DNA of 54,659 bases from an uncultured Lachnospiraceae bacterium (lineage in GTDB: Bacteria > Bacillota > Clostridia > Lachnospirales > Lachnospiraceae). The DNA lies in contig CABUAW010000010.1 in the NCBI GenBank assembly GCA_902489645.1, positions 1 through 54,659 of the forward strand, read 5' to 3'. Below, in pieces: positions 33,914 to 41,642 of this stretch (the first letter of the stretch is position 1; the number at the start of each line of letters is the position of its first letter). The translations under genes were made by a program, and so were the position numbers. The notes below the pieces were generated by a model that worked only from the letters and a program-made list of their open reading frames with translations, did no database searches and had not been told where the DNA came from.

Positions 33914-34247
33914 CTAAAAACTCCTCCATTTAGCGTAATCATTAATGTTTAAATGTATTATCTGCCAAACCTGAGAATGTATGCGCCCATTCCGGAAATT
34001 TTCCAATGTCAAAATTTATCCTTGCGGTTTCGAAAATATTTCTCATTTATTTTTTTACGTTTTATGATACAATAAAAGAGAAGTTATTTATATAAACCGA
34101 CCGCAAACCGATGGACACTATCAGAATTGAAAAGGATAACTAAAAAATGAAACGACAAAAGATAAAAAAGGATAGCTCCAAAATCTTTCCTGATTTCTTC
34201 GGCGCTATCCTTTTCTATGTTCAAATATACACATTTAATTGTTTTTC
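33914..34247. other. Intergenic region between spoVT and yjbQ (334 bp)
   Basis: AT-rich. It holds the ribosome site and upstream region of spoVT, a possible plus-strand extended -10 (TGATACAAT, 34065-34073) with no -35, and the terminator at 34166-34214. A 34-codon plus-strand frame at 34147-34251 overlaps the terminator and is not supported as a gene. Confidence 0.5.
34166..34214 (-). terminator. Intrinsic terminator of the fructosamine-type operon
   Basis: 11-bp stem AAAAGGATAGC / GCTATCCTTTT; on the minus strand it is followed by TTTTTTATC. It lies 34 bases after the yjbQ stop. Confidence 0.85.
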
Positions 34248-34679
34248 TTAAGCTTCACCCATAACCTCCACATAAACAGTCCGGGCCTGCGGTCCGTCAA
34301 AGTCGACCAGATATATCTCCTGGGCGCCGCCGCAGACAATTTTTCCGTCGATGACCGGAAACATACAATGATTTCCCATCAACATACTTTTTAAATGTCC
34401 CTGGGAATTATTTCCGGTGGCGCCGTAATCCGGCAGAAAATGGGCGTGGGCGTAGGGCGCGTCCAGCGGCACGATTTTCTCTAACATTTCACTGATATCT
34501 GTCTCAACGCAGGGCAAAGCCTCATTGACCATAATTCCCGTCGTCGTATGGGCCGTGAGAACGGCCACATGACCGTTTTTAACACCGCTCTCTTCAACAA
34601 TACGATGAACCTCTTCGGTAATATTCATATATTCTTCCACATTTTTACTCAAACGATGGATTTTCTTTAAAACAACCAT
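34248..34679 (-). CDS. yjbQ: YjbQ family protein (UPF0047)
   Basis: 143 aa. LTAHTTTGIMVNEAL, NSQGHLKSMLMG and GGAQEIYLVDFDGP are the UPF0047 signatures with its clustered His residues. E. coli YjbQ has weak thiamine-phosphate-synthase activity, but the true role is not settled. It is the last gene of the eight-gene operon, 6 bases after the amidohydrolase gene, which suggests a job in that pathway rather than in thiamine synthesis. Confidence 0.93.
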   Translation of the reverse strand: MVVLKKIHRLSKNVEEYMNITEEVHRIVEESGVKNGHVAVLTAHTTTGIMVNEALPCVETDISEMLEKIVPLDAPYAHAHFLPDYGATGNNSQGHLKSMLMGNHCMFPVIDGKIVCGGAQEIYLVDFDGPQARTVYVEVMGEA

Positions 34680-34685
34680 AGCTCC

Positions 34686-35537
34686 CTACCTTTCTCCGGT
34701 TAAAAACCGTATGGCATTTCCTGCATAAAGGTCTTTTCGTGCAGTTTCCCGCATTGGAATCTTGTCCAGCGCCCGTTTCAGTTTAAAGGCCCGGAATCTC
34801 GGCGTATTGGACGCAAACATCACCTGTTTGCCAAATCCCCGTTCATACCAGTGGGCTCCCATATCCACCGTAAACAGGCGTTCCATCGATTCCTCCGGCG
34901 AATCCATATATAAAACCGACGTATCTGTATATACATTCGGATATTTAATCATGAGCATCACCATTTCCCGAACCCACGGCCAGGCAAAATGCGCCAGACA
35001 GCAGCGCAGCTTCGGGTGACGGATAAAGACCCTCTCAAATGCTAACGGATGGGAATAATCCGCCGGCGTATTCGGCTCCCAGGATGTTCCCGCATGGAAA
35101 ATAATCGGCTTATTCCGGCTTTCACATATTTTGTAAATCGGTTCCATAAAATCCTCTGTCGGGTAAAACTTTTGTTTCGACGGATTCAGCTTCAAACCCT
35201 GCAGCCCCAAATCATCAAAGGCGTGAATCAACACTTCCCCGGCATCCGGGCGATGCGGGTCCACACTGGCAAAACCAATGAGCCTGTCCGGATATATCGA
35301 CTGAAGCTCTGCCACCTGCTCATTCGTCACAATATATCCGCCCTCCGTCGTTGTAATATCCAGCGGGAGCAGCGCCGATTTTTCAATGCCGCCGTAATCC
35401 ATTTCCACAAAAACCTCATCCCAGTCCATCGGTCCCTGTTTCCATACGCCGAAACTGTTTTTTCGGAATTCTAATTCTTCTGCGTCCCCGCAGATTGGTT
35501 TATAAAAAATCGGATGAAGGTGCATATCGATGACCAT
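34686..35537 (-). CDS. Amidohydrolase (PF04909-type TIM barrel)
   Basis: 283-aa metal-dependent hydrolase/decarboxylase fold. The N-terminal VIDMHLHPIF gives the HxH metal motif, IGFASVDPHRPDAGEVLIHAF and IIFHAGTSWEPNTPADYSHP contain the next His, and CCLAHFAWPWVREM and YTDTSVLY follow. GGAGG 8 bases before the ATG at 35535-35537 sets the start in preference to 35555. It lies between a PfkB kinase and YjbQ in the operon; the substrate is unknown. Confidence 0.9.
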   Translation of the reverse strand: MVIDMHLHPIFYKPICGDAEELEFRKNSFGVWKQGPMDWDEVFVEMDYGGIEKSALLPLDITTTEGGYIVTNEQVAELQSIYPDRLIGFASVDPHRPDAGEVLIHAFDDLGLQGLKLNPSKQKFYPTEDFMEPIYKICESRNKPIIFHAGTSWEPNTPADYSHPLAFERVFIRHPKLRCCLAHFAWPWVREMVMLMIKYPNVYTDTSVLYMDSPEESMERLFTVDMGAHWYERGFGKQVMFASNTPRFRAFKLKRALDKIPMRETARKDLYAGNAIRFLTGER

Positions 35538-35557
35538 AAAAATTTCCTCCTTCACAT

Positions 35558-36364
35558 CTAATAAGGCTTAAACCGTGAAATCACCAGCGATGAAAGCTCT
35601 GCGCCCCTGGACATACATTTAAGAATCGGCTCTCCCTGAAGCAGACCGTAAGTAAATCCTGCAATATAGCTGTCCCCGGCCCCGACGGTGTTTACCACCT
35701 TCGCCGGTACAATTCCATAATGATAAAACTGCCGGCCGTCATAACAAAGACTGCCCGCTTCGCCCAGCGTCGCCGTCACCAGTGTCGGGCCGCAGGCATG
35801 AATTTCTTTTATCCAGTCCTCAAGCGCATCCCTTTCAATACCATCCGCAGAAAAGAACACATAGTCCACATAGGGAAAAATATCCATGCAGCGGTATTCC
35901 GGGTCTTTTGTAAAAACAGAAAAATCCATAAGAATTTTAACGCCCGCCGCCTTCCAGGCCGGAAGATGCGAAAGCACATTGCCGAATAAATCCGTATGCA
36001 GCAATTCATGTCCGGCCACAAACCGGAACTCTTCATCCGTAAGCGCATAATCGGCCATCACACCGTCCACAGAATCCAAATGCACCCGGTCCGTACCATT
36101 ACGAAGCTCCATCCGGGTGATACAGGTCTGCCCCGGCTCTGTGCGAAGATGGGAAATATCAATTCCCTCCGCCGCCAGCGCCCGCTTCATTTCGTCACCG
36201 TAAATATCATTTCCGACCACGCTGATTGCACTGACCGGGACTCCCATCCGCTGTAAATGGATTCCCCAATCGATGCCGTTTCCCGTGGCATACCATTCAT
36301 TTATATTTTCATAAATATCCGCACAGCAAAATCCTACTGCCGCAACTTTTTTCTCAATCATCAT
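35558..36364 (-). CDS. PfkB sugar kinase, FrlD-like paralogue 2
   Basis: About 268 aa. VAAVGFCCADIYEN at the start, GNDIYGDEMKRALAAEGIDISHL, and NTVGAGDSYIAGF with the catalytic Asp of PfkB kinases. Overall resemblance to fructoselysine 6-kinase (FrlD) is visible in GVMADYALTDEEF and MDFSVF. The sugar-contact segment is ATGNGIDWGIHL, unlike the GGNAVN of the first kinase. The frame continues upstream to 36496, but that overlaps the preceding kinase for over 100 bases; I start at the ATG at 36362-36364 that overlaps its stop by 11 bp. Confidence 0.87.
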   Translation of the reverse strand: MMIEKKVAAVGFCCADIYENINEWYATGNGIDWGIHLQRMGVPVSAISVVGNDIYGDEMKRALAAEGIDISHLRTEPGQTCITRMELRNGTDRVHLDSVDGVMADYALTDEEFRFVAGHELLHTDLFGNVLSHLPAWKAAGVKILMDFSVFTKDPEYRCMDIFPYVDYVFFSADGIERDALEDWIKEIHACGPTLVTATLGEAGSLCYDGRQFYHYGIVPAKVVNTVGAGDSYIAGFTYGLLQGEPILKCMSRGAELSSLVISRFKPY

Positions 36365-37214
36365 AGTGTACCCCATAGCCCCAGGCGCCGTCCACGCCGC
36401 ATACACGAGAAGCAAAAACAGCCGCCTCCTGCAGAGCCTGCAAAATGGCCGCTTCATCAGCCTGCCCCGCTTTTTTCGACGATAAATACCCCACAAGGAA
36501 GGCCGTCAAAAGACTGTCTCCAGCTCCCATTGTATCCGCCATTTTCTCAACCGGCACAGCCGGCTGGACATAATACCGCTTTCCGTCAAAGGCGATACAT
36601 CCCTCCGCTCCCCGGGAAGCGCAGACAAAGGACGGACCGAGAGCGGCCACCCATTTCAACTTTTCACGAATCTCCGGTTCTTTCAAATCGCTGCAGGAAA
36701 GAAAGGCATAGGTTACCGACGGCGCTACCGCTTCTATATAGGTATCCTCCGAATCATCGGAAAAGTCGAAACTCACCGGCACTCCGGCCGCTTTGATTTT
36801 CGGTAATTCCCTCTCCGTAAAACAATAATTTCCTGTGTGTACCACATCGAACTGACGCATATACCCCAAATCAAAACGATTCAGCGCATAACGCATATCG
36901 CCGCGGATACCGCCCTCGTTGCTTTCGAGGAATACCCGGTCCCCGTCAATGACCGTATTTCTGGAACATCCGTTTTCTCCAATGACCTGGATGCACTTCA
37001 CCAACTCAATCTGTTCCGCTTCTAAGGAGGAAATGACATGCTCTGCCTCCCTGTCGCTCCCGAAAATACCCATATACGCACTCCGCTCAGCGCCGAACTG
37101 CTTCGCATAAACGGCAAAATTCACCGCATTTCCGCCCGGATACATCATTTTTAAATGTTCATATTTATCAACGACATTATCGCCGAATCCCAATACTTTT
37201 ACCGGATATGTCAT
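36354..37214 (-). CDS. frlD: PfkB sugar kinase, FrlD-like (fructosamine 6-kinase)
   Basis: 286 aa. GFGDNVVDKYEH, MMYPGGNAVNFAVYAKQFG (sugar-binding), FDFSDDSED and DTMGAGDSLLTAFLVGYL (catalytic Asp) closely follow fructoselysine 6-kinase FrlD of E. coli. Next to a FrlB-like deglycase, it most likely phosphorylates C6 of a fructosamine before deglycation. The ATG at 37212-37214 follows GAGGTG; it begins 15 bases after the deglycase stop. Confidence 0.8.
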   Translation of the reverse strand: MTYPVKVLGFGDNVVDKYEHLKMMYPGGNAVNFAVYAKQFGAERSAYMGIFGSDREAEHVISSLEAEQIELVKCIQVIGENGCSRNTVIDGDRVFLESNEGGIRGDMRYALNRFDLGYMRQFDVVHTGNYCFTERELPKIKAAGVPVSFDFSDDSEDTYIEAVAPSVTYAFLSCSDLKEPEIREKLKWVAALGPSFVCASRGAEGCIAFDGKRYYVQPAVPVEKMADTMGAGDSLLTAFLVGYLSSKKAGQADEAAILQALQEAAVFASRVCGVDGAWGYGVHYDD

Positions 37215-37229
37215 ACTGCACCTCATTTC

Positions 37230-38198
37230 CTAATAAGCGACCTTACCCATATATCTCCGGTAATCCACATCGTGGTCGAAGACCTTGCCGCGGGCGGAAC
37301 GAAGTTCACAGTTCATCGGATAGAAAAGCACCGGGTCCAGATAATCCCGAACAGCCGGGTCAATGGCCGCCATACCGTAGTCCAGCGCATCCAGTACCAT
37401 CAGGCAGTCCGTATGCGTCTTTAAGAAATCCTCCGCCCGTTCATCCATCGGACGGCATTTTCCGGAACTCTTCTGGAGGAAATAAAAGACGCCATTTTCT
37501 GTCACCTCAAACGGACCATGGAAATATTCTCCGCTGTGAATGTAAGCACAATGCTGCCACTGCATTTCCATCAGACTGCAAATGGCAAAACCATAGGTCT
37601 GGCTAAAGCTGGCGCCGCTTCCGAGGATATAAAGAAACGGATGCTCCGTACAAAGTTGTGCAAATTTTTCACAGAGTTCCTCACGAACACGGATTTTGGC
37701 TTTTTCCACAATACCGTCCATTTTTTCAATACCTTCCATCAAGGCATCGTAAGATTCAAAAGTTTCCTGAGCCGCCATAAGCTCTGCGGCAAGGGACAGG
37801 CTGATACCGCTCGGAATTTCACAGGTTTTCAGATTATCTCCCCAAGGATATATCCAGGAAATCCATTGGTCACTGTCCGCCGGACTGCCCGGATGATTTG
37901 TCATCATCACTACGGCAGCCCCCTTTGACAGCCCCAGCCCGGCCGCATCCAGTGTTTCCTTTGTACCGCCGGAATGACTGCAGAGAATCACAAGACTGTG
38001 TTCACCCAGTTTTTTCGGCGTTGCAAGAATAAATTCCTTACTTGTATAAATGCCGGATTCTACCAGGGCACTTTCGGCCATCAGCATACAGTGGGCCGGA
38101 TATAAATCGACCAGACTGCCGCCGCAGGCCACCCAGTAAACCTGACGAATCTCATTTTTTTGTTCTTTCACCTGTTTGATTACACTTTTTGCATCCAT
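37230..38198 (-). CDS. frlB: SIS-domain sugar deglycase, FrlB-like
   Basis: 322 aa with two sugar isomerase (SIS) domains. VYWVACGGSLVDLYPAH and LVILCSHSGGTKETL are the SIS core; the C-terminal IHSGEYFHGPFEV and DVDYRRYMGKVAY match FrlB (fructoselysine-6-phosphate deglycase), where the conserved Glu/His act in cleavage of the Amadori bond to an amine plus glucose-6-phosphate. AGGAGG 6-7 bases before the ATG at 38196-38198 sets the start. GlmS-type isomerase is the alternative, but the FrlB tail argues against it. Confidence 0.85.
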   Translation of the reverse strand: MDAKSVIKQVKEQKNEIRQVYWVACGGSLVDLYPAHCMLMAESALVESGIYTSKEFILATPKKLGEHSLVILCSHSGGTKETLDAAGLGLSKGAAVVMMTNHPGSPADSDQWISWIYPWGDNLKTCEIPSGISLSLAAELMAAQETFESYDALMEGIEKMDGIVEKAKIRVREELCEKFAQLCTEHPFLYILGSGASFSQTYGFAICSLMEMQWQHCAYIHSGEYFHGPFEVTENGVFYFLQKSSGKCRPMDERAEDFLKTHTDCLMVLDALDYGMAAIDPAVRDYLDPVLFYPMNCELRSARGKVFDHDVDYRRYMGKVAY

Positions 38199-38211
38199 AT
38201 TGTTCCTCCTG

Positions 38212-39099
38212 CTATTCATCTATATATCTTTCAAAATTTTTTATATTTCTGAAATCCGCCGCCGCCGGGTCATCATAATACCGTCCGTCCGTAATTTCCT
38301 GCCCGAGCAGCCCCGAATATCCATACTGATTCATTACGGCAATCTCCTTCCCAAGATGGTGGGTACCGTCACCCCAGATTAAATGGCCATAAGGATTTCC
38401 GTCAATAAAGTGCATATGGCTGAGGTCATTTCCAAAGGCCTCAAACCAGTCTTTAAGCGTCTCCCCGGCCACGCTGACCGCACACAAATCGGCCATCGGC
38501 TTTAAATGAGGACTATTGACCGCTTCAAGCATTTGTTTCTCCTGCTCCAAATTCGTCACAATCTGACTTTCCTCCGGCCGCAGAGACTCCATAACAAGGG
38601 TAATACCGTGCTGTCCGGCCACCCCGGCCAGCCGTGAAAGCATATCCGCACTGCGTTTCCAGGCCTCTTGTCTATCTTCATTCCAATAGCCCCAACCCGA
38701 ATTAATTTCCATCATGGAACAGCCCAACGCTTCGGCCAAACGAATTCCATTTTGAAAATACTGAAAGCTCCGCTCTCTATGCTCCGTTTCCTTTGCCGCC
38801 ACCTGATAGGGATAGAGACAGTTTTCCGGTGTCAATACATGAACCTGAAGCCCCCGCTCCCGAATCTTTTTCCGAATCTCTTTCGCATCGTAATAACGCA
38901 AATGGTCCAGCCAGACATGCGGGGCGCCGCACCACAATTCCAGAGATTTGAAACCAAGACGCTGCTGCGTATCCAAAAAGTAATCCAGCGAATAATTCAA
39001 ATAGTGAATATTCATTCCGGCGACCTGTTCCCGCCGAAGTTTCGGTCTGACCACGGACTTTGCCGCCGCTTCCAAATTTGTTTCAGACACCGGCTTCAT
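38212..39099 (-). CDS. Sugar epimerase, FrlC-like (AP-endonuclease 2 fold), paralogue 2
   Basis: 295-aa TIM barrel. Metal ligands are visible: VMESLRPEES (Glu), MADLCAV (Asp), HMHFIDG (His) and GLLGQEITD (Glu), the pattern of sugar-phosphate isomerases/epimerases such as FrlC. FrlC interconverts psicoselysine and fructoselysine. The start is uncertain: the ATG at 39099 is only 2 bases from its purine-rich site; a GTG three codons later is possible. Its beginning overlaps the other epimerase gene by 17 bases. Confidence 0.87.
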   Translation of the reverse strand: MKPVSETNLEAAAKSVVRPKLRREQVAGMNIHYLNYSLDYFLDTQQRLGFKSLELWCGAPHVWLDHLRYYDAKEIRKKIRERGLQVHVLTPENCLYPYQVAAKETEHRERSFQYFQNGIRLAEALGCSMMEINSGWGYWNEDRQEAWKRSADMLSRLAGVAGQHGITLVMESLRPEESQIVTNLEQEKQMLEAVNSPHLKPMADLCAVSVAGETLKDWFEAFGNDLSHMHFIDGNPYGHLIWGDGTHHLGKEIAVMNQYGYSGLLGQEITDGRYYDDPAAADFRNIKNFERYIDE

Positions 39100-39940
39100 C
39101 CCCTTCCTCTAAAATGTAGGGTTCAAAGGCCCGGAAGTTTCGTGCATCCGCCGCAGCCGGATTATCGAAATACCGAAAATCTGTAATTTCCTGACTGATT
39201 AACCCCTCATAATGATATTGATTTAAAACATCCAGATAGCTCTCCAACGGGAAAAGGCCATCGCCCCAAACTAAATGCCCGTAGGGCCGTCCATCCACAA
39301 AATGCGTATGTACAATATTTTCGCCCAAAGTCTCAAACCACTCTTCCGGGGTTTCTCCCGCCACGCCCATGGCAATCGTATCCAGTCCCGCCTTAACATT
39401 CGGATGATTCACGTCCTGAAGCAGCCGCTTTAGTTCGGGAAGCGTAATCATACAGTGACTCTCCTCCGGTCGAACCGTCTCCACCGCAATGGTAACCCCG
39501 TAATCCGCCGCCACCGGGGCTAACAATGACAGACTTCGCACCGCCCGCTCATAAACCCGGTCATATTCCTCATCCCAGGTTCCGCCGATACAATTGGTTA
39601 AAAGCTTCGCTGCACCGAGCTGTCCTGCGGCTTCCAATCCCCGTTTAAAATATTCCATACTGCGTTCATGAAACCCCGGTTCCGGTGAACACATCAAATA
39701 CTGATAGACGGCACATTCCGGTGTAAAGCATCCAATCGTAAGCCCCCGTTCCTCCGCCATTTTCCGTACCGGGGCCGTATCCTGAAAGCCCGTATGGTCC
39801 ATGAGAAAATGCGGGGCCATGCCTACCAGTTCAATGGTCTGAAAGCCAGCCTTCGCCTGGGCGTCCAGCATATAATCCAGAGGATAATATAAATAATGAA
39901 TCCCCATTGCTGAAAGCTGTTTTCTATGAATTAACGCCAA
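39083..39940 (-). CDS. Sugar epimerase, FrlC-like (AP-endonuclease 2 fold), paralogue 1
   Basis: 285 aa, clearly paralogous to the next gene: both start with IHYL..YPLDY..D-Q and end with ...PAAADARNF. Ligands: AVETVRPEES (Glu), GLDTIAM (Asp), HTHFVDG (His), GLISQEITD (Glu). A TTG start at 39938-39940 is chosen because AAGGAGGAG lies 4-6 bases upstream; the ATG at 39967 is inside the MATE gene and lacks a ribosome site. The gene overlaps the end of the MATE gene by 17 bases. Role inferred as epimerization of a sugar-amino acid conjugate. Confidence 0.86.
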   Translation of the reverse strand: MALIHRKQLSAMGIHYLYYPLDYMLDAQAKAGFQTIELVGMAPHFLMDHTGFQDTAPVRKMAEERGLTIGCFTPECAVYQYLMCSPEPGFHERSMEYFKRGLEAAGQLGAAKLLTNCIGGTWDEEYDRVYERAVRSLSLLAPVAADYGVTIAVETVRPEESHCMITLPELKRLLQDVNHPNVKAGLDTIAMGVAGETPEEWFETLGENIVHTHFVDGRPYGHLVWGDGLFPLESYLDVLNQYHYEGLISQEITDFRYFDNPAAADARNFRAFEPYILEEGDEAGV

Positions 39941-41306
39941 ATAATCTCCTCCTTCCGGTTTTGTCATTACTATTTTTTCTATGTGTCCAAATATAATAAA
40001 TAATAAATAATATTGTGGATACGGACCAGGATATCGGATAACTCATCATAACCGTATTCATTCCCGGCCAAATCATCGGCGCAAACATGGCCCACAGACT
40101 GCGGATACCAAAGGCGCTGACCCCCGTAATCACCATTGGCACAAAGCTGTTTCCTTCGCCTTTAATAACCCCTCCGAGCAATTCCGTTCCCGTATATGTA
40201 AAATATGTCGGGACAAGGAAAAATGTATATTGCAGCCCCAAAGCCAGAACCATTTCATCCGTAGAAAAAATTCCCAGGAAGGTTCTTGAAAATATCAGAA
40301 GCGGCAGACAGATTCCTGCCGTCAAACCAATGGAAATCCCGACGCCCGCATACATCCCCCGGCGTACCCGCTCCATTTTTCCGGCGCCGTAATTCTGACC
40401 GGTAAAGGTTGTCATAGCCGTACCAAAAGCCGTCATCGTCAGCCAGAATACGCCGTCCAGCTTACTGACCGCCGTCCATGCGGCAGCCACATCTGTCCCT
40501 AAAAGATTTACCTTTGCCTGTACGACAAGGTTCGATACCGTATATAACATGTACTGAAAACCCGACGGAAGCCCCAGACGTATAATCTGCCGAAAAATTT
40601 CCGGATAAGAACGACATCCGTGGAGTACCAGACGATAGTTTTCCTTCGTCGTCAAAAGCGTCCGCAATACAAGAACCGCACTGGCGGTCTGGGACAATAT
40701 GGTAGCCAGAGCCGCCCCAAAAATCCCCATATCAAGAACGGCCACCAGCAGTACATCCAGTCCGATATTGACAGCCGTTGTGAATATCAAAAAATAGAGC
40801 GGACGTTTCGCATCCCCAATGGCCCGAAGCACTCCAGAACCCATATTATATAAAAGCGAGGGAATAACCCCCATAAAGTATACCCTGAGATAAATCATCG
40901 CCCCATCCATAACGTCGGAAGGCGTATTCATCCACCGAAGCGCCGTGGGTATGGCCAGAATTCCGGCAACCATTAAAACGGCGCCGCACTCTAACGCCAG
41001 TTTCATCGACGTATGTACGGCATATTTCAGGCGTTCATTATCCTTCGCCCCATAACAATGGGAAATAACCACGCCGGCCCCCGCCGAGGCGCCGATAAAA
41101 AAGCCGACGGACAAATCCACCAGCAAACTGGACGTGCCGCCAAGGGCCGCCAAAGCCTCCTTACCCACAAAGCGTCCCACAACAACCGCATCCACCGTCG
41201 TGTACATCTGCTGAAAAATGGAGCCGAACCATATCGGAAAAAAGTAAAGCAGAAGGTTTTTCAAAATGCTGCCCTCAGTAATATCTCTGCCAAATGCTTT
41301 TTCCAT
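39924..41306 (-). CDS. MATE-family multidrug/solute exporter
   Basis: 460-aa membrane protein with twelve helices in two repeats. ILKNLLLYFFPIWFGSIFQQ, MYTTVDAVVVGRFVGKEALAA and GSGVLRAIGDAKRPLYF are MATE signatures. It is the first gene of an operon of catabolic enzymes, an unusual place for an exporter; it may remove toxic intermediates (such as dicarbonyls or amines). Its start is preceded by a leader with a promoter and terminator (41341-41501). Confidence 0.93.
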   Translation of the reverse strand: MEKAFGRDITEGSILKNLLLYFFPIWFGSIFQQMYTTVDAVVVGRFVGKEALAALGGTSSLLVDLSVGFFIGASAGAGVVISHCYGAKDNERLKYAVHTSMKLALECGAVLMVAGILAIPTALRWMNTPSDVMDGAMIYLRVYFMGVIPSLLYNMGSGVLRAIGDAKRPLYFLIFTTAVNIGLDVLLVAVLDMGIFGAALATILSQTASAVLVLRTLLTTKENYRLVLHGCRSYPEIFRQIIRLGLPSGFQYMLYTVSNLVVQAKVNLLGTDVAAAWTAVSKLDGVFWLTMTAFGTAMTTFTGQNYGAGKMERVRRGMYAGVGISIGLTAGICLPLLIFSRTFLGIFSTDEMVLALGLQYTFFLVPTYFTYTGTELLGGVIKGEGNSFVPMVITGVSAFGIRSLWAMFAPMIWPGMNTVMMSYPISWSVSTILFIIYYIWTHRKNSNDKTGRRRLFGVNS

Positions 41307-41340
41307 AAAAACCGTCCTCCCTTGTCCTCATAGTCAGTCG

Positions 41341-41416
41341 AAAAAAAAGGCATTCAGAACATCGCCTTGTAGCACACATCCTGCATGCTATACCTACGGC
41401 GAGGTTTTGAATACCT
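41341..41416 (-). terminator. Long leader terminator before the MATE operon
   Basis: Minus-strand stem whose arms, AGGTATTCAAAACCTCGCC... and ...GGCGATGTTCTGAATGCCT, pair over about 20 bp with few mismatches, followed by eight T (plus strand A8 at 41341-41348). It is 35 bases before the MATE start codon, so the whole operon lies behind it. Confidence 0.85.
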
Positions 41417-41457
41417 TTTTAACCCTCTCACCCGGTGGTGAGGGAAGGTAAAATCAT
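41412..41457 (-). promoter_or_regulatory. Putative anti-terminator hairpin and leader ORF of the MATE operon
   Basis: Minus-strand CCCTCACC / GGGTGAGAGGG hairpin (41423-41444). The flanking TACCTT (41445-41450) can pair with AAGGTA (41412-41417), which is the base of the terminator 5' arm, giving a competing fold. Two tiny frames start here: a 9-codon ATG frame (41428-41457) ending inside the hairpin, and an overlapping longer one. Neither has a clear ribosome site. Confidence 0.45.
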
Positions 41458-41472
41458 TCATTTTACTAGAAT

Positions 41473-41501
41473 AAAATACCATTAATTATCTGAAAAGTCA
41501 A
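41473..41501 (-). promoter_or_regulatory. Promoter of the MATE/fructosamine-type operon
   Basis: Minus-strand TTGACT (41496-41501), 17-bp spacer, TGG plus TATTTT (41473-41478), an extended -10. Transcription should start near 41466, giving a leader of about 160 nt. Confidence 0.7.
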
Positions 41502-41553
41502 TGATTCCGCCCCCAAAAATATGTAAAAAAATACATAAATTTCTGAATGAATA

Positions 41554-41582
41554 TTGACTTTGCCGTCTTATCTCTTTAAAAT
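41554..41582 (+). promoter_or_regulatory. Promoter of the polar amino-acid ABC operon
   Basis: TTGACT (41554-41559), 17-bp spacer, TAAAAT (41577-41582), about 60 bases before the ATG. Confidence 0.75.
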
Positions 41583-41642
41583 TGAAATTATAAAATATTT
41601 GCTGAAATTAAAGCAAAAAAATCAAAGGAGAGAGAAGAAAAT

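Larger units (their letters stand above)
41307..41642. other. Divergent control region between MATE operon and amino-acid ABC operon (336 bp)
   Basis: It contains, from left to right, the ribosome site of the MATE gene (GGGAGG), an eight-A run and a 69-bp hairpin (terminator on the minus strand), a second GC-rich hairpin, the minus-strand promoter at 41473-41501, an AT-rich middle stretch and the plus-strand promoter at 41554-41582. Each part is listed separately. Confidence 0.7.

Noticed and set aside
34147..34251. 34-codon plus-strand ORF
   Set aside because: It lies over the bidirectional terminator and has only a weak ribosome site.
36365..36496. Upstream extension of the second PfkB kinase
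   Set aside because: It lies wholly inside the preceding kinase gene, is Arg/Cys-rich and unlike PfkB N-termini.
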